Source: Pseudoalteromonas sp. EB27
GTDB taxonomy: Bacteria > Pseudomonadota > Gammaproteobacteria > Enterobacterales > Alteromonadaceae
Assembly: GCF_001974875.1 (NCBI RefSeq)
Contig: NZ_MTQD01000002.1
Coordinates: 1-64,000, forward strand
DNA: 64,000 nucleotides
Direction: 5' to 3'
Positions 18,187 through 26,757 of the stretch are shown in pieces. The notes under the pieces were generated by a model. The model was not told the DNA's origin, made no database searches, and worked only from the letters and a program-made list of their open reading frames with translations. Position 1 is the first letter of the stretch; every line of letters starts with the position of its first letter. A program made the translations under genes and the position numbers.

Positions 18187-19605
18187 ATGATAAAACAATT
18201 TTTAAACGATCCTAAATTATTACTAAACGCAGTAGGTGAGGGCATATACGGTTTTGACCTGTCGGGTAATGCGGTGTTTGTTAATCCTGCCGCTGAGCGC
18301 ATGACAGGTTGGCGAGCAGACGAGTTATTAGGTAAAAAAATACACCAATATCATCACCATACTCATGCTGATGGCACACCTTATCCCGCTGATGAATGCC
18401 AAATATATTGCACCATGTTTGACGGCAAACGTCGTGAAGTTAAAAATGAAGTTTTTTGGCGTAAAGACGGTAGCTCATTTGCAGTGGAATACACCTCAAC
18501 ACCGGTTTATCAAAATGATGAGTTAATTGGTGCTGTAGCGGTATTTCGCGATATATCACTGCAACAGCAAACACAAAATGCACTGCAAGAGGCACTTGAG
18601 CAAGTAAAGCATTTAAGTGAGCAGCTAAAAGATGAAAACAACTACTTAATTGCAGAACTTAACGAAGATTGGCAAGACTCAGGGCTAGTTGGACAAAGTC
18701 ATATATTTCAAACCATGTTAGATCAAATAAAATTGGTAAGTGAAACCGACAGCACAGTTCTTATACTTGGCGAAAATGGCACGGGTAAAGAATTAGTAGC
18801 CCGTAATTTGTATCGACTAAGCAAGCGTAGCGAACAAGCCTTTATAAAAGTAAATTGCGCCGCATTTACCCCAAGTTTGCTAGAATCGGAACTTTTTGGC
18901 CATGAAAAAGGCGCATTTACAGGTGCCAATGAACGCCGTAAAGGGCGTTTTGAACTTGCTGATAAAGGCACCTTGTTTTTAGATGAAATAGCAGAGCTTC
19001 CACTTGAGGCGCAAAGTAAACTACTTAGAGTCCTGCAAGAACAAGAGTTTGAACGTGTAGGTGGCAGCAATACGCTAAAAGTAAATATTAGAGTAATTGC
19101 AGCGACTAATCGCGACCTGTGGGAAATGGTACAAAAAGGCACGTTTAGAATTGATTTGTATTATCGGCTCAATGTATTTCCTATTAAAGTCCCGTCCCTT
19201 AAAGATCGAAAAGAAGACATTCCTTATTTGTGCACTAATTTGATTGCGCAGCTAAATAAACGATTGGGTAAACATTTAAAGGGGCTAAGTAAAAAAGCAA
19301 TTACACAACTGCAAGCCTATGATTGGCCAGGCAACATTAGAGAGCTGCAAAATGTACTGGAACGCGAAGCTATTTTATCTAATCAGGCTGTGCTTCAGCT
19401 AAGCCAGCCTTTGCAAGCGGGTGGCGAAGTAGTTATTAACCCTTCACTTACGCTTGATGAAGCGCAAAAACAGCATATAACTTCTGTTCTTGCGTTATCG
19501 CACTGGCAAATATCGGGCGATAAAGGGGCGGCAGTTAAGTTGGGCTTACCTGAGAGTACACTACGCTCAAAAATGCGAAAGTTGGGAATCACTAAAAAAT
19601 CGTGA
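18187..19605 (+). CDS. Sigma-54-dependent transcriptional activator (PAS-AAA+-Fis)
   Basis: 472 aa. The N-terminal PAS sensor (residues ~8-125) contains a His/Cys-rich stretch (HQYHHHTHADG ... ECQIYC). The AAA+ domain (~160-390) has Walker A GENGTGKE (from residue 195), the sigma-54-contacting GAFTGA loop (from 242) and Walker B LFLDEIAEL. A Fis-type HTH ends the protein (LGLPESTLRSKMRKLGI). It activates RNA polymerase-sigma-54 by ATP hydrolysis from an upstream enhancer. Palindromes with TCGCGA half-sites before this gene and before ccoG are its likely binding sites. The signal sensed is unknown; redox, metal or heme ligands on PAS are possible. Confidence 0.93.
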   Translation: MIKQFLNDPKLLLNAVGEGIYGFDLSGNAVFVNPAAERMTGWRADELLGKKIHQYHHHTHADGTPYPADECQIYCTMFDGKRREVKNEVFWRKDGSSFAVEYTSTPVYQNDELIGAVAVFRDISLQQQTQNALQEALEQVKHLSEQLKDENNYLIAELNEDWQDSGLVGQSHIFQTMLDQIKLVSETDSTVLILGENGTGKELVARNLYRLSKRSEQAFIKVNCAAFTPSLLESELFGHEKGAFTGANERRKGRFELADKGTLFLDEIAELPLEAQSKLLRVLQEQEFERVGGSNTLKVNIRVIAATNRDLWEMVQKGTFRIDLYYRLNVFPIKVPSLKDRKEDIPYLCTNLIAQLNKRLGKHLKGLSKKAITQLQAYDWPGNIRELQNVLEREAILSNQAVLQLSQPLQAGGEVVINPSLTLDEAQKQHITSVLALSHWQISGDKGAAVKLGLPESTLRSKMRKLGITKKS

Positions 19606-19634
19606 TATATCGCGATATTCGCTTTATATCGCGA
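19600..19634. promoter_or_regulatory. Tandem operators O2 and O3 (enhancer) upstream of ccoG
   Basis: O2 is TCGTGA-TATA-TCGCGA (19600-19615) and O3 is TCGCTT-TATA-TCGCGA (19619-19634). Both have the hexamer-N4-hexamer layout of O1. They lie about 90-120 bp upstream of the predicted ccoG start point, the usual place for sigma-54 enhancer sites. O2 overlaps the activator's stop codon. The two also form a 9-bp inverted repeat TCGCGATAT / ATATCGCGA (19610-19634), so a role as a hairpin terminator is a second possibility, since TTTTTG follows. Confidence 0.65.
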
Positions 19635-19695
19635 GCTCGGTTTTTGTTTTTTAAAATAATTTCTTTAATATCAATGAAGTAATTAAAGTTTCAGC

Positions 19696-19711
19696 TTGGT
19701 CTGAAAGTTGC
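19696..19711 (+). promoter_or_regulatory. Sigma-54 promoter of the ccoG paralogue
   Basis: TTGG-TCTGAAAG-TTGC: the -24 GG and -12 GC elements have the exact spacing of the sigma-54 consensus. It predicts a start near 19723 and a 5' leader of 28 bp to the ATG at 19751. An adjacent sigma-54 activator gene and enhancer-like palindromes support it. Confidence 0.75.
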
Positions 19712-19750
19712 AAATACTTGCTTAATACCCGTCATTATTAAGCAAGTACT

Positions 19751-21133
19751 ATGAAGTTTGATATAAAAGAAGAAGACATGATCATTAAGCCCTATAACAC
19801 CGAAGGGCCAATTTATATCCGCGAGCAAAAAGGATTTTTTCAGCGCATACGCCGTAATTTAGGTTGGCTGTTAATGCTAACTTTTATTGCAATACCGTGG
19901 ATTCAATATAACGGTCAACAAGCTGTGCTGCTTGATGTGGCAACGCAAACCTTTACTATTTTTGGTTTAACACTCCTTCCTCAAGATTTTATGATTTTAG
20001 CCCTGCTATTTATGGTGGGGGCTTTTGCATTATTTTTTGTAACTAACTGGCTTGGTCGGGTTTGGTGTGGTTATACATGCCCGCAAACAATATGGATGCT
20101 CATGTTTTCGTGGGTAGAGCAACGCATAGAAGGCACTCGAAATCAGCGAATTAAATTAGATAAATCACAGTGGACGCTAAGCACTTGGCGAAAAAAAATA
20201 ACTAAGCACAGTGCGTGGATTGTTATTTCTATTTTAACTGCCACCTCGTTTATGGCGTATTTTATTCCGGCTAAAAGTTTGTATATGGAAATGCTTACGT
20301 TTGAATGGTCAGGTATTACGAGCTTTTGGGTGTTTTTATTCGCTTTTTGTACTTATGGCAATGCAGGGTTTTTACGCGAAAAAATGTGCACAATTGCTTG
20401 CCCTTATTCTCGTTTTCAAGCTGTTATGTTTGATAAAGATACGTTGCTTGTTACATATGATAACGAGCGAGGTGAAAGCCGAGGACCACGTAAACGCAAA
20501 GCTGACCCCAAAGAGCTTAACTTAGGTGACTGTGTAGACTGTAACTTGTGTGTAGAGGTATGCCCTGCAGGAATAGACATTCGAAATGGATTGCAATATG
20601 AATGTATAAATTGTGGCTTATGTATTGATGCCTGCGACGATACCATGGAGAAATTTGGTTACGAGAAAGGCTTGATTAAATACGCCAGTGAGAAACAAAT
20701 GGAAGGTAAAAAAACTAATCCATTTAGGTTAAAGCTAGTAGGGTATGGCGCATTAACGGCTTTGTTAATCATTTCGATGTTTGCATGGATGCTGCAACGT
20801 ACACCAATAGAAGCCTCTGTGCTACGCGATAGGAATGCGCTTTATAGAGTGAACTACGAGGGCCTAGTAGAAAACCCTTACACACTTACTATTATTAATA
20901 AAACGCAGCAAGCACTGCATTACAGTATTGCCATAGAGGGGTTGCCTGGGGCAACGCTCTCAAGTCCGAAATCTACGCTTGTACAACCGGGTGCGATGAA
21001 AAGAGTTCCCGTTACTGTAACAGCCGATGGTTACGATATTGAACGTAAAGTGAGTAAGTTACAATTTATTGTAACAGCGCAAGAAAACGCCAGCATTACG
21101 ATAACCAAAGACAGTCAGTTTTACAAAAACTAA
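19751..21133 (+). CDS. ccoG: Cytochrome c oxidase accessory protein CcoG-like ferredoxin
   Basis: 460 aa membrane iron-sulfur protein (RdxA/FixG/CcoG family). After an N-terminal segment PYNTEGPIYIREQKGFF come transmembrane helices, the conserved CGYTCPQTIW, and two 4Fe-4S motifs around residues 255-300 (CVDCNLCVEVCP and CINCGLCIDAC). A C-terminal periplasmic Ig-like domain follows. Characterised CcoG acts in copper reduction during cbb3 oxidase assembly. No ccoNOPQ genes are beside it; instead it follows a sigma-54 activator. Starts at 19751 and 19778 are both possible; only the latter has a purine-rich site (AGAAGAAG). Confidence 0.9.
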   Translation: MKFDIKEEDMIIKPYNTEGPIYIREQKGFFQRIRRNLGWLLMLTFIAIPWIQYNGQQAVLLDVATQTFTIFGLTLLPQDFMILALLFMVGAFALFFVTNWLGRVWCGYTCPQTIWMLMFSWVEQRIEGTRNQRIKLDKSQWTLSTWRKKITKHSAWIVISILTATSFMAYFIPAKSLYMEMLTFEWSGITSFWVFLFAFCTYGNAGFLREKMCTIACPYSRFQAVMFDKDTLLVTYDNERGESRGPRKRKADPKELNLGDCVDCNLCVEVCPAGIDIRNGLQYECINCGLCIDACDDTMEKFGYEKGLIKYASEKQMEGKKTNPFRLKLVGYGALTALLIISMFAWMLQRTPIEASVLRDRNALYRVNYEGLVENPYTLTIINKTQQALHYSIAIEGLPGATLSSPKSTLVQPGAMKRVPVTVTADGYDIERKVSKLQFIVTAQENASITITKDSQFYKN

Positions 21134-21141
21134 GATTGATA

Positions 21142-21187
21142 AAGCAAGATCAACGATTTTTATATCAGTTGGCCTTGCTTACTTTTT
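21142..21187 (+). terminator. Probable terminator of ccoG
   Basis: Stem AAGCAAG..CAAC / GTTG..CTTGCTT with a 2x2 internal mismatch, followed by ACTTTTTAAG. It overlaps the 3' end of the broken minus-strand gene. Confidence 0.5.
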
Positions 21188-21579
21188 AAGTTGTGAGAAA
21201 TAAACTGTTTAGCGCTATCTAAATCTGTAAATAGGCACTAACTAAAATTAACGTTTCTTTTTGCGCACTCTAAAATGCGTTTCATTTGATTTATAGCGAT
21301 AGCTGAAGTGAGTACAAACGCACTACTCAGGCAGTTATTTGCTTTCATTAAATGGCTAATATCTATCATCTCTTTTTCTGCCTCAGGCGTTGCAGCTAAA
21401 ACATCAAAAGAATCACTAATATAGGCCCAAGGCTGATTGTTGAGTGATTTTATTTTTTCGCATAGTTCAATTTTAAACGCACGAAGAAGCCCTGAGGTGA
21501 TGTATCCCGCAAAGTGAGCGATAACAACGTTATTTTCAGTGTAAAGGCTTACCTGTCCATATTTGTTTTTAAACCCCAA
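21160..21579 (-). pseudogene. STAS-like gene interrupted by an in-frame TAG
   Basis: From the ATG at 21579 an open frame runs 113 codons to TAG (21238-21240) and then continues in the same frame for 25 more codons to TAA at 21160. The sequence after the stop, CLFTDLDSAKQFISHNLKSK, looks like a genuine C-terminus of a small alpha/beta protein. A CAG-to-TAG change would explain it. The protein is predicted cytoplasmic, with strand/helix alternation like STAS or SpoIIAA-type domains; I do not recognise the family firmly. It could also be a functional 113-aa short form. Confidence 0.6.
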
Positions 21580-21682
21580 TGTATACTCCTTGAATTTGAG
21601 GGAAGGCTAACCTTATACCTTTAAATTCAATAAAACCAGTTCTTTTGGGTTGTTTTTTGTTATCAGATTGTTTCTTGGTTGG

Positions 21683-21715
21683 GCGGGTACTTAATTTAAT
21701 GAGTACCCGCTCTTT
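21683..21715 (-). terminator. Hairpin downstream of the M14 peptidase gene
   Basis: Inverted repeat GCGGGTACT / AGTACCCGC around a 10-nt loop, just past the stop codon of the minus-strand peptidase gene. The minus-strand side lacks a clean T-run; TCTTTAAT follows on the plus side. Confidence 0.45.
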
Positions 21716-21723
21716 AATAGTGG

Positions 21724-22647
21724 TTAATCTTTTGTAGAGGTTGTAATGTAATTTAGCGCGCTAGTTATAACCGCGACTTGTGCCAAAATACATTCTTCAT
21801 CGGTGGCAGTTGGGCTATCTGGGTACACTTCGGTAGTGGTTACATAGGGTGCATCAGTAAAGCCCATACATAAACCTAGCTCTCGAGCTGCATAGTTAAT
21901 TACACCAAATTGCTCTTGAGGTACGCCGATTAGTTGGTTATTTTCATCGCTCGGTGCAATATGGGTCACCTTTGCAACGCTTTCTATAATGGTCTTTTGA
22001 AACTCCGGCTCAGGCTTTTTGGTATCTGCAACTAAATAAAACCCGTCAGGTATGTTCCAGTTAGTATTTGTAGTGCCTTCACGCGCAGCGAGTGCGGGTC
22101 TAAATTCACTGTTATCGCTATTTGTTGTTTCGTGTAAATCAATATGAGCGATTAAGTCAGTACCTAATGATTTTACAAACGCCATAATAGCTGCTGACTC
22201 TTGAGCTGGGCTGCCCTCATAAAATGAGCGGTTAGGATCAATAGCATCTGGGTTCCAACGGTTTATTGTTTCATACCCCCAAGGGCTAATGCAGGGCGCA
22301 ACAATAATATTAAACTGCTCTGAGTGTTGCATAGCCGATGTTTTAGCAAACCTAAGTGCGCCATGTACGCCACTGGTCTCGTAGCCATGCACACCACCGG
22401 TGATTAAAACAGTTGGTTTATTAGTATTAAAGTTAGGCGTTTTTAATATATATAATGGGTAAGTGCCAGCGGCGTAATTAAGCTCGCCGTATTGCTCTAT
22501 ATCCAAGGTGTTTTTAAGGTCATTAATTAGCGTTACGACTTCGTTTTGGTAACTGCGTTTAATGTTTTGGCGTGCTAACCACAGGGCTTTATCGTTGTTA
22601 TTCCATTTTTTGCCAGGTGTGCCAATGGGGTATGTGCTGTTAGTCAT
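21724..22647 (-). CDS. M14-family metallocarboxypeptidase-like protein
   Basis: 307 aa without a signal peptide. Zinc-binding and catalytic motifs of the M14/aspartoacylase superfamily are visible: GGVHGYE (H87, E90), DPNRSF (R140) and AHIDLHETT (H168/H172). The C-terminal glutamate position is not certain. It may remove C-terminal residues or act as an amidohydrolase on a small acyl-amino acid. It is in the same orientation as the upstream lipoprotein gene, but 114 bp separates them. It is a different branch from the cytosolic carboxypeptidase at 9640. Confidence 0.82.
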   Translation of the reverse strand: MTNSTYPIGTPGKKWNNNDKALWLARQNIKRSYQNEVVTLINDLKNTLDIEQYGELNYAAGTYPLYILKTPNFNTNKPTVLITGGVHGYETSGVHGALRFAKTSAMQHSEQFNIIVAPCISPWGYETINRWNPDAIDPNRSFYEGSPAQESAAIMAFVKSLGTDLIAHIDLHETTNSDNSEFRPALAAREGTTNTNWNIPDGFYLVADTKKPEPEFQKTIIESVAKVTHIAPSDENNQLIGVPQEQFGVINYAARELGLCMGFTDAPYVTTTEVYPDSPTATDEECILAQVAVITSALNYITTSTKD

Positions 22648-22761
22648 AATAAACCTTTATATCAATTTTTATTAACTCCCCTATAAATAAGGAGGGCAAT
22701 TACAATTGGTAGAGTTACTTAATAAAGGTGTAGCTTAACGCTGAGTAAATTAGCGTGCAAA

Positions 22762-23499
22762 TTAAAACGTTAATGTCATATTTTTTATAGCGCGCGATTG
22801 CTGGGATTTAATATAACTTTGGTTTGCGTATTCACCCGAAATACTACCGAATCGATCGCGTTTTACACTAATCGTTAAATCACACGTTTTACTTTGATCT
22901 ACTTGCGAGCTGCTAAACATATCTAAACTTTGCAAATCTATTTCAAGGTAAGAAGTGTTAAGCGCAAAAAGTGTTGATTGTAAAAGTGTTTCATTATTAT
23001 TGTTAGTACAGCTACTGCTCAGTTCTACTTGGCTAGTACTATTAGGATCAGTGCCATCTAACTGGACTGTAAGGGGACTATTAATATCAAAATTTTGATC
23101 GTTACTTGGGGTTAAAATAATAAAATTTAAAGGCAACTCAACGCTCGAATTAGCATTTATGCCATCGTCCCGTTTAAATTTTATATCAAACTGTTGGTCG
23201 TCGTCAGTGGTATTTATATATGCTTGGTAATCAACGTCTAAAAAGTCGGTATCTTTTGTAAGTACAATAGCGGTGCTATTAACAACAGCTTGTAATGAGT
23301 CGCTATCGCTTAAAACAATGTTAGAGCCATTAGCGTCGCCTGCATTTAGTTCTGCGTTAACACGCGTGCGGTTACCGTCAGAAACCAGTTCAAAACCTGC
23401 CCAAATACCTTTTGTTTTTACTAAATCCGACTCTGTTTCTGACGTGCAAGCGCATAGAGCTAAAATTAAAGCCGTTGTGGTAATGCATTTTTTAAGCAT
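22762..23499 (-). CDS. Hypothetical lipoprotein
   Basis: 245 aa. Signal MLKKCITTTALILALCAC with a lipobox (LCAC, Cys18). The mature part is acidic and rich in Ser, Asn, Asp and Thr with beta-strand periodicity, and has one pair of cysteines (SSCTNN and KTCDLT) that could form a disulfide. No family is recognised. It stands alone with an AT-rich promoter region (23500-23781) shared with the divergent helicase gene. Confidence 0.7.
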   Translation of the reverse strand: MLKKCITTTALILALCACTSETESDLVKTKGIWAGFELVSDGNRTRVNAELNAGDANGSNIVLSDSDSLQAVVNSTAIVLTKDTDFLDVDYQAYINTTDDDQQFDIKFKRDDGINANSSVELPLNFIILTPSNDQNFDINSPLTVQLDGTDPNSTSQVELSSSCTNNNNETLLQSTLFALNTSYLEIDLQSLDMFSSSQVDQSKTCDLTISVKRDRFGSISGEYANQSYIKSQQSRAIKNMTLTF

Positions 23500-23781
23500 G
23501 TTAGCTCCTTTAAACCACTAAATTAGGCTGTAAATAATTGTTTAATAGGGGATATACCTAACAATTATATGAAGTATAAGTTTGTATGTGTGCATTGTTA
23601 CACAACACGCTATCTGTAAATGTTTAAATTTGTTAACGGTTGTAAATAAATTATTAAGCGCTAAGTTTTAAAAACTAACTTACTAATTAAATTGTTTGCT
23701 AAGTAAGCATCGAATTAGCGCTAAATGTATTATAAAAGAGTATGTTACAATCAGGTAAAGCATATCTTCATATTGAGTATT

Positions 23782-26631
23782 ATGGCGCAGTATATTGCTA
23801 CCCCAAGTTGGCTAGGCCGTTTTTTTACCCGTATTAAACACGTAACTATTGAGCAAGAGCATCTTGTTGTTCATTTTAGAAGTGCTCCCGCGCGGACATT
23901 TTTAATTAAGGACTTTTATAATTACTCAATACTTAAAAACCGTTTATTTAGCGCCAAAATTAATTTGTGCGACAGTAGCAATACATCAATTAGTTTTTTA
24001 AACAAAGCACAAGCGAACACTTTAAACACAGCCCTTAACACGCGGTTTTCAGCCCTGCTTGAGCAAAAGGTAAATAACGCAAAGATTTCGCTCAAGCGCT
24101 ATGCTTTAGATGAGTTTTTACGTGATAGTTCCATAAAAACACTTAAGAATGATGTGTTTTTGCTTACCAAGCAGTACGCTAAAAGTACAAGTGTGTGGCA
24201 ACAACACTTATCGCCAAGTAGTATTAAATTTTTAAATATACTAAGCACCACACCCAATACTCACGATGCAATTGCACAGTTGCGCCATAAATATGAAAAA
24301 AAACAACTAACTCTTAAAAATGACTTTTTTAATCAAGTAGAGTCAAATCCATTAACAACCGAGCAGCGCTTAGCGGTAATACGCGATAACGATAAAAATT
24401 TAGTATTAGCGGCAGCAGGCACAGGTAAAACATCTGTGATGGTAGCAAAGTCTTTAAATTTAATAGCATGCAATATTGCCAAGCCTGAGCAAATTTTGGT
24501 GCTGGCCTATAATAAAACAGCAGCAAATGAGCTTAAAGAGCGCTTTATTAAACGCGCCACGCATGCAAAATTGCATACCAAAGAACCCACTATTTTAACG
24601 TTTCATGCGCTTGGGCTTAAATTATTACAAAGTGCTAAAAAGCCAATCGAGTTGTCAAAATTTGCAACTGACCCAGTTCAATTAAATAGTTGGTTAACTG
24701 GATGGGTAAGTAAAAAAATACAAACCGAGCCACAGTTTTTAAAAGCATTTATAGATTTACTCCATGAGTCGGTTGATATATTTAGCTTTAAAGATAATGC
24801 ACAGTACGAGCGGTACGTACGCGATAACGAATACCGTAGCCTTGCGGGTCATAAAGTAAAAAGTTATCAGGAGGTGTTAATTTCAAACTGGCTACATTTG
24901 AATTGCGTACCGCATAGTTATGAGGTGAATTATCACTTTAGCCAAGGCGCAGAGCTAAGTGGGCAATATAAGCCTGATTTTTATATACCTCAATATGATA
25001 TTTACCTAGAGCACTTTGGCATTGATAGGCAAGGGAATACACGTGCCGATATAGATAAAAAACACTATAACGAGCAAGTTGCATTTAAGCGCAAACTGCA
25101 TAAACAAAATGGCACCACCTTACTCGAGACCTTTCATTACAACTGGGTAGAAGGAAAGCTAGAGCCAACCCTCGCAAAGCAATTAAAGCAGCATAATGTT
25201 GAATTAACACCTTTAAGTAACGATGAAATATTTCATACTTTAAATAACTCAGGGCAGTTACAGCAAGGGATTGATAAGTACATAAAATGTTTACAAGCTA
25301 TTCGAGTCGAGCAACTAAGTAATAAGCAAATAGAACAGCGCATTAAGCAAAGTGGTATTAAAAATTACCAGCAATATGCAAACTTGTTAGTGCAAATTCA
25401 TGATGCTTATATAAATGAATTAAACGCGCAAAGTGCCATTGATTTTGACGATATGATTATTCAAGCAACAAAGGCGATAGTAAGCGGAGATTTTAATATT
25501 CCATGGAGCCACATTTTAGTTGATGAGTTTCAAGATATATCAAGCGCGCGTATGGCTTTTTTAAGTGCCATATTAAAACATGCCAAAGGAATACGCTTTA
25601 CTGCTGTTGGTGACGACTGGCAAGCAATTTATCGGTTCTCGGGTGGTAATTTAGCGCTTACTACGCGCTTTAATGAGTTAGTGGGTAGCCACTCTCTCAC
25701 TATGCTGCAAAAAACATTCAGATATAATAATAGCATTAGCGATGTAGCTGGGCGCTTTGTAATGCAAAACCCTGAGCAATATAAAAAGCAGATCAGCACA
25801 CATACAAAAGTAACTACTCCACAAGTTATTTTATTAGACGATTTATACCAAGGTACTAAATCGATAGAAATAAAAGTACAGCAGAGCATAAGCACGATTC
25901 AAAAAAACGATGCATCAGCGAGCATTGCCATACTTAGTCGATATAGATACATGTTAAATAGCGTGCAGCAGCATTTAAAAGATAAAAAGCATACAAACAC
26001 TCTTTATTTTTGGACATTGCATAGTGCCAAAGGGCTTGAAGCCGATTACTGTATTATCATTGGTTTTGAACAAGGTAAATTAGGGTTTCCTAGCGATAAC
26101 CAAAATAATGTGCTGGTGGAGGCGCTATTACCAGAGCAAGATGAATTCACTCACTCAGAGGAAAGGCGTTTGCTTTATGTCGGTATTACACGCGCTAAAC
26201 ATAAAGTGTATTTAATTGCAGACCCTTATGCATGCTCAGCGTTTGTAAAAGAATTAGTAAATGACAATTATCCCATTCAAATTGGCTCAACGTTATTTAA
26301 TAAGTCGCAACTAAAGCAAAGAGAGTGTAGTACGTGCAGCGACGGTTTAATTGTGCCAAAAACGGGTCAATATGGTGATTATTATAGTTGTACTAACACG
26401 CAAATTTGCGAAACTAAATTACGAGTGTGTAAAAGCTGTAGTGGCCCATCGGTTGATAAAAACACATACTCACAATGTGTGAATACAGAATGTAAAATGC
26501 AGCACCCAATTTGTGAGGAGTGCGGGCGCGAAATGCGTAAACGCAAATCTAAGCACGGTGAATTTTTAGGGTGCAGTGGTTTCGCTCTTAAAGAAGATAA
26601 CTGTAAAAACACTCGAAAAATAAATGCTTAA
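23782..26631 (+). CDS. HelD-like UvrD/Rep superfamily helicase with nuclease-like insert and zinc ribbons
   Basis: 949 aa from the preferred ATG at 23782; an in-frame ATG at 23725 adds 19 residues that do not look native. The N-terminus resembles the helicase IV N-terminal domain. Helicase motifs: Walker A AAAGTGKT (near residue 210), motif II VDEFQD (near 580), AVGDDWQAIYRF, TFRYN and the C-terminal YVGITRAKHKVY. Between 370 and 470 an insert has KPDFYIP and YLEHFG, resembling a PD-(D/E)xK core. The last ~105 residues hold several Cys-pair zinc ribbons, one like topoisomerase C4 fingers. E. coli HelD is 684 aa. A role in DNA repair is inferred. Confidence 0.85.
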   Translation: MAQYIATPSWLGRFFTRIKHVTIEQEHLVVHFRSAPARTFLIKDFYNYSILKNRLFSAKINLCDSSNTSISFLNKAQANTLNTALNTRFSALLEQKVNNAKISLKRYALDEFLRDSSIKTLKNDVFLLTKQYAKSTSVWQQHLSPSSIKFLNILSTTPNTHDAIAQLRHKYEKKQLTLKNDFFNQVESNPLTTEQRLAVIRDNDKNLVLAAAGTGKTSVMVAKSLNLIACNIAKPEQILVLAYNKTAANELKERFIKRATHAKLHTKEPTILTFHALGLKLLQSAKKPIELSKFATDPVQLNSWLTGWVSKKIQTEPQFLKAFIDLLHESVDIFSFKDNAQYERYVRDNEYRSLAGHKVKSYQEVLISNWLHLNCVPHSYEVNYHFSQGAELSGQYKPDFYIPQYDIYLEHFGIDRQGNTRADIDKKHYNEQVAFKRKLHKQNGTTLLETFHYNWVEGKLEPTLAKQLKQHNVELTPLSNDEIFHTLNNSGQLQQGIDKYIKCLQAIRVEQLSNKQIEQRIKQSGIKNYQQYANLLVQIHDAYINELNAQSAIDFDDMIIQATKAIVSGDFNIPWSHILVDEFQDISSARMAFLSAILKHAKGIRFTAVGDDWQAIYRFSGGNLALTTRFNELVGSHSLTMLQKTFRYNNSISDVAGRFVMQNPEQYKKQISTHTKVTTPQVILLDDLYQGTKSIEIKVQQSISTIQKNDASASIAILSRYRYMLNSVQQHLKDKKHTNTLYFWTLHSAKGLEADYCIIIGFEQGKLGFPSDNQNNVLVEALLPEQDEFTHSEERRLLYVGITRAKHKVYLIADPYACSAFVKELVNDNYPIQIGSTLFNKSQLKQRECSTCSDGLIVPKTGQYGDYYSCTNTQICETKLRVCKSCSGPSVDKNTYSQCVNTECKMQHPICEECGREMRKRKSKHGEFLGCSGFALKEDNCKNTRKINA

Positions 26632-26757
26632 CGGCTAACAATTAGGTTTACACCTGTCTATTTTATAGAACAATGTAAATAGAAATTATATTCATTTGAT
26701 TGATTTTAACAAGCTATCAATGTCTAATAGAAGAATGAGCTTTAACTGTTGTTTATT

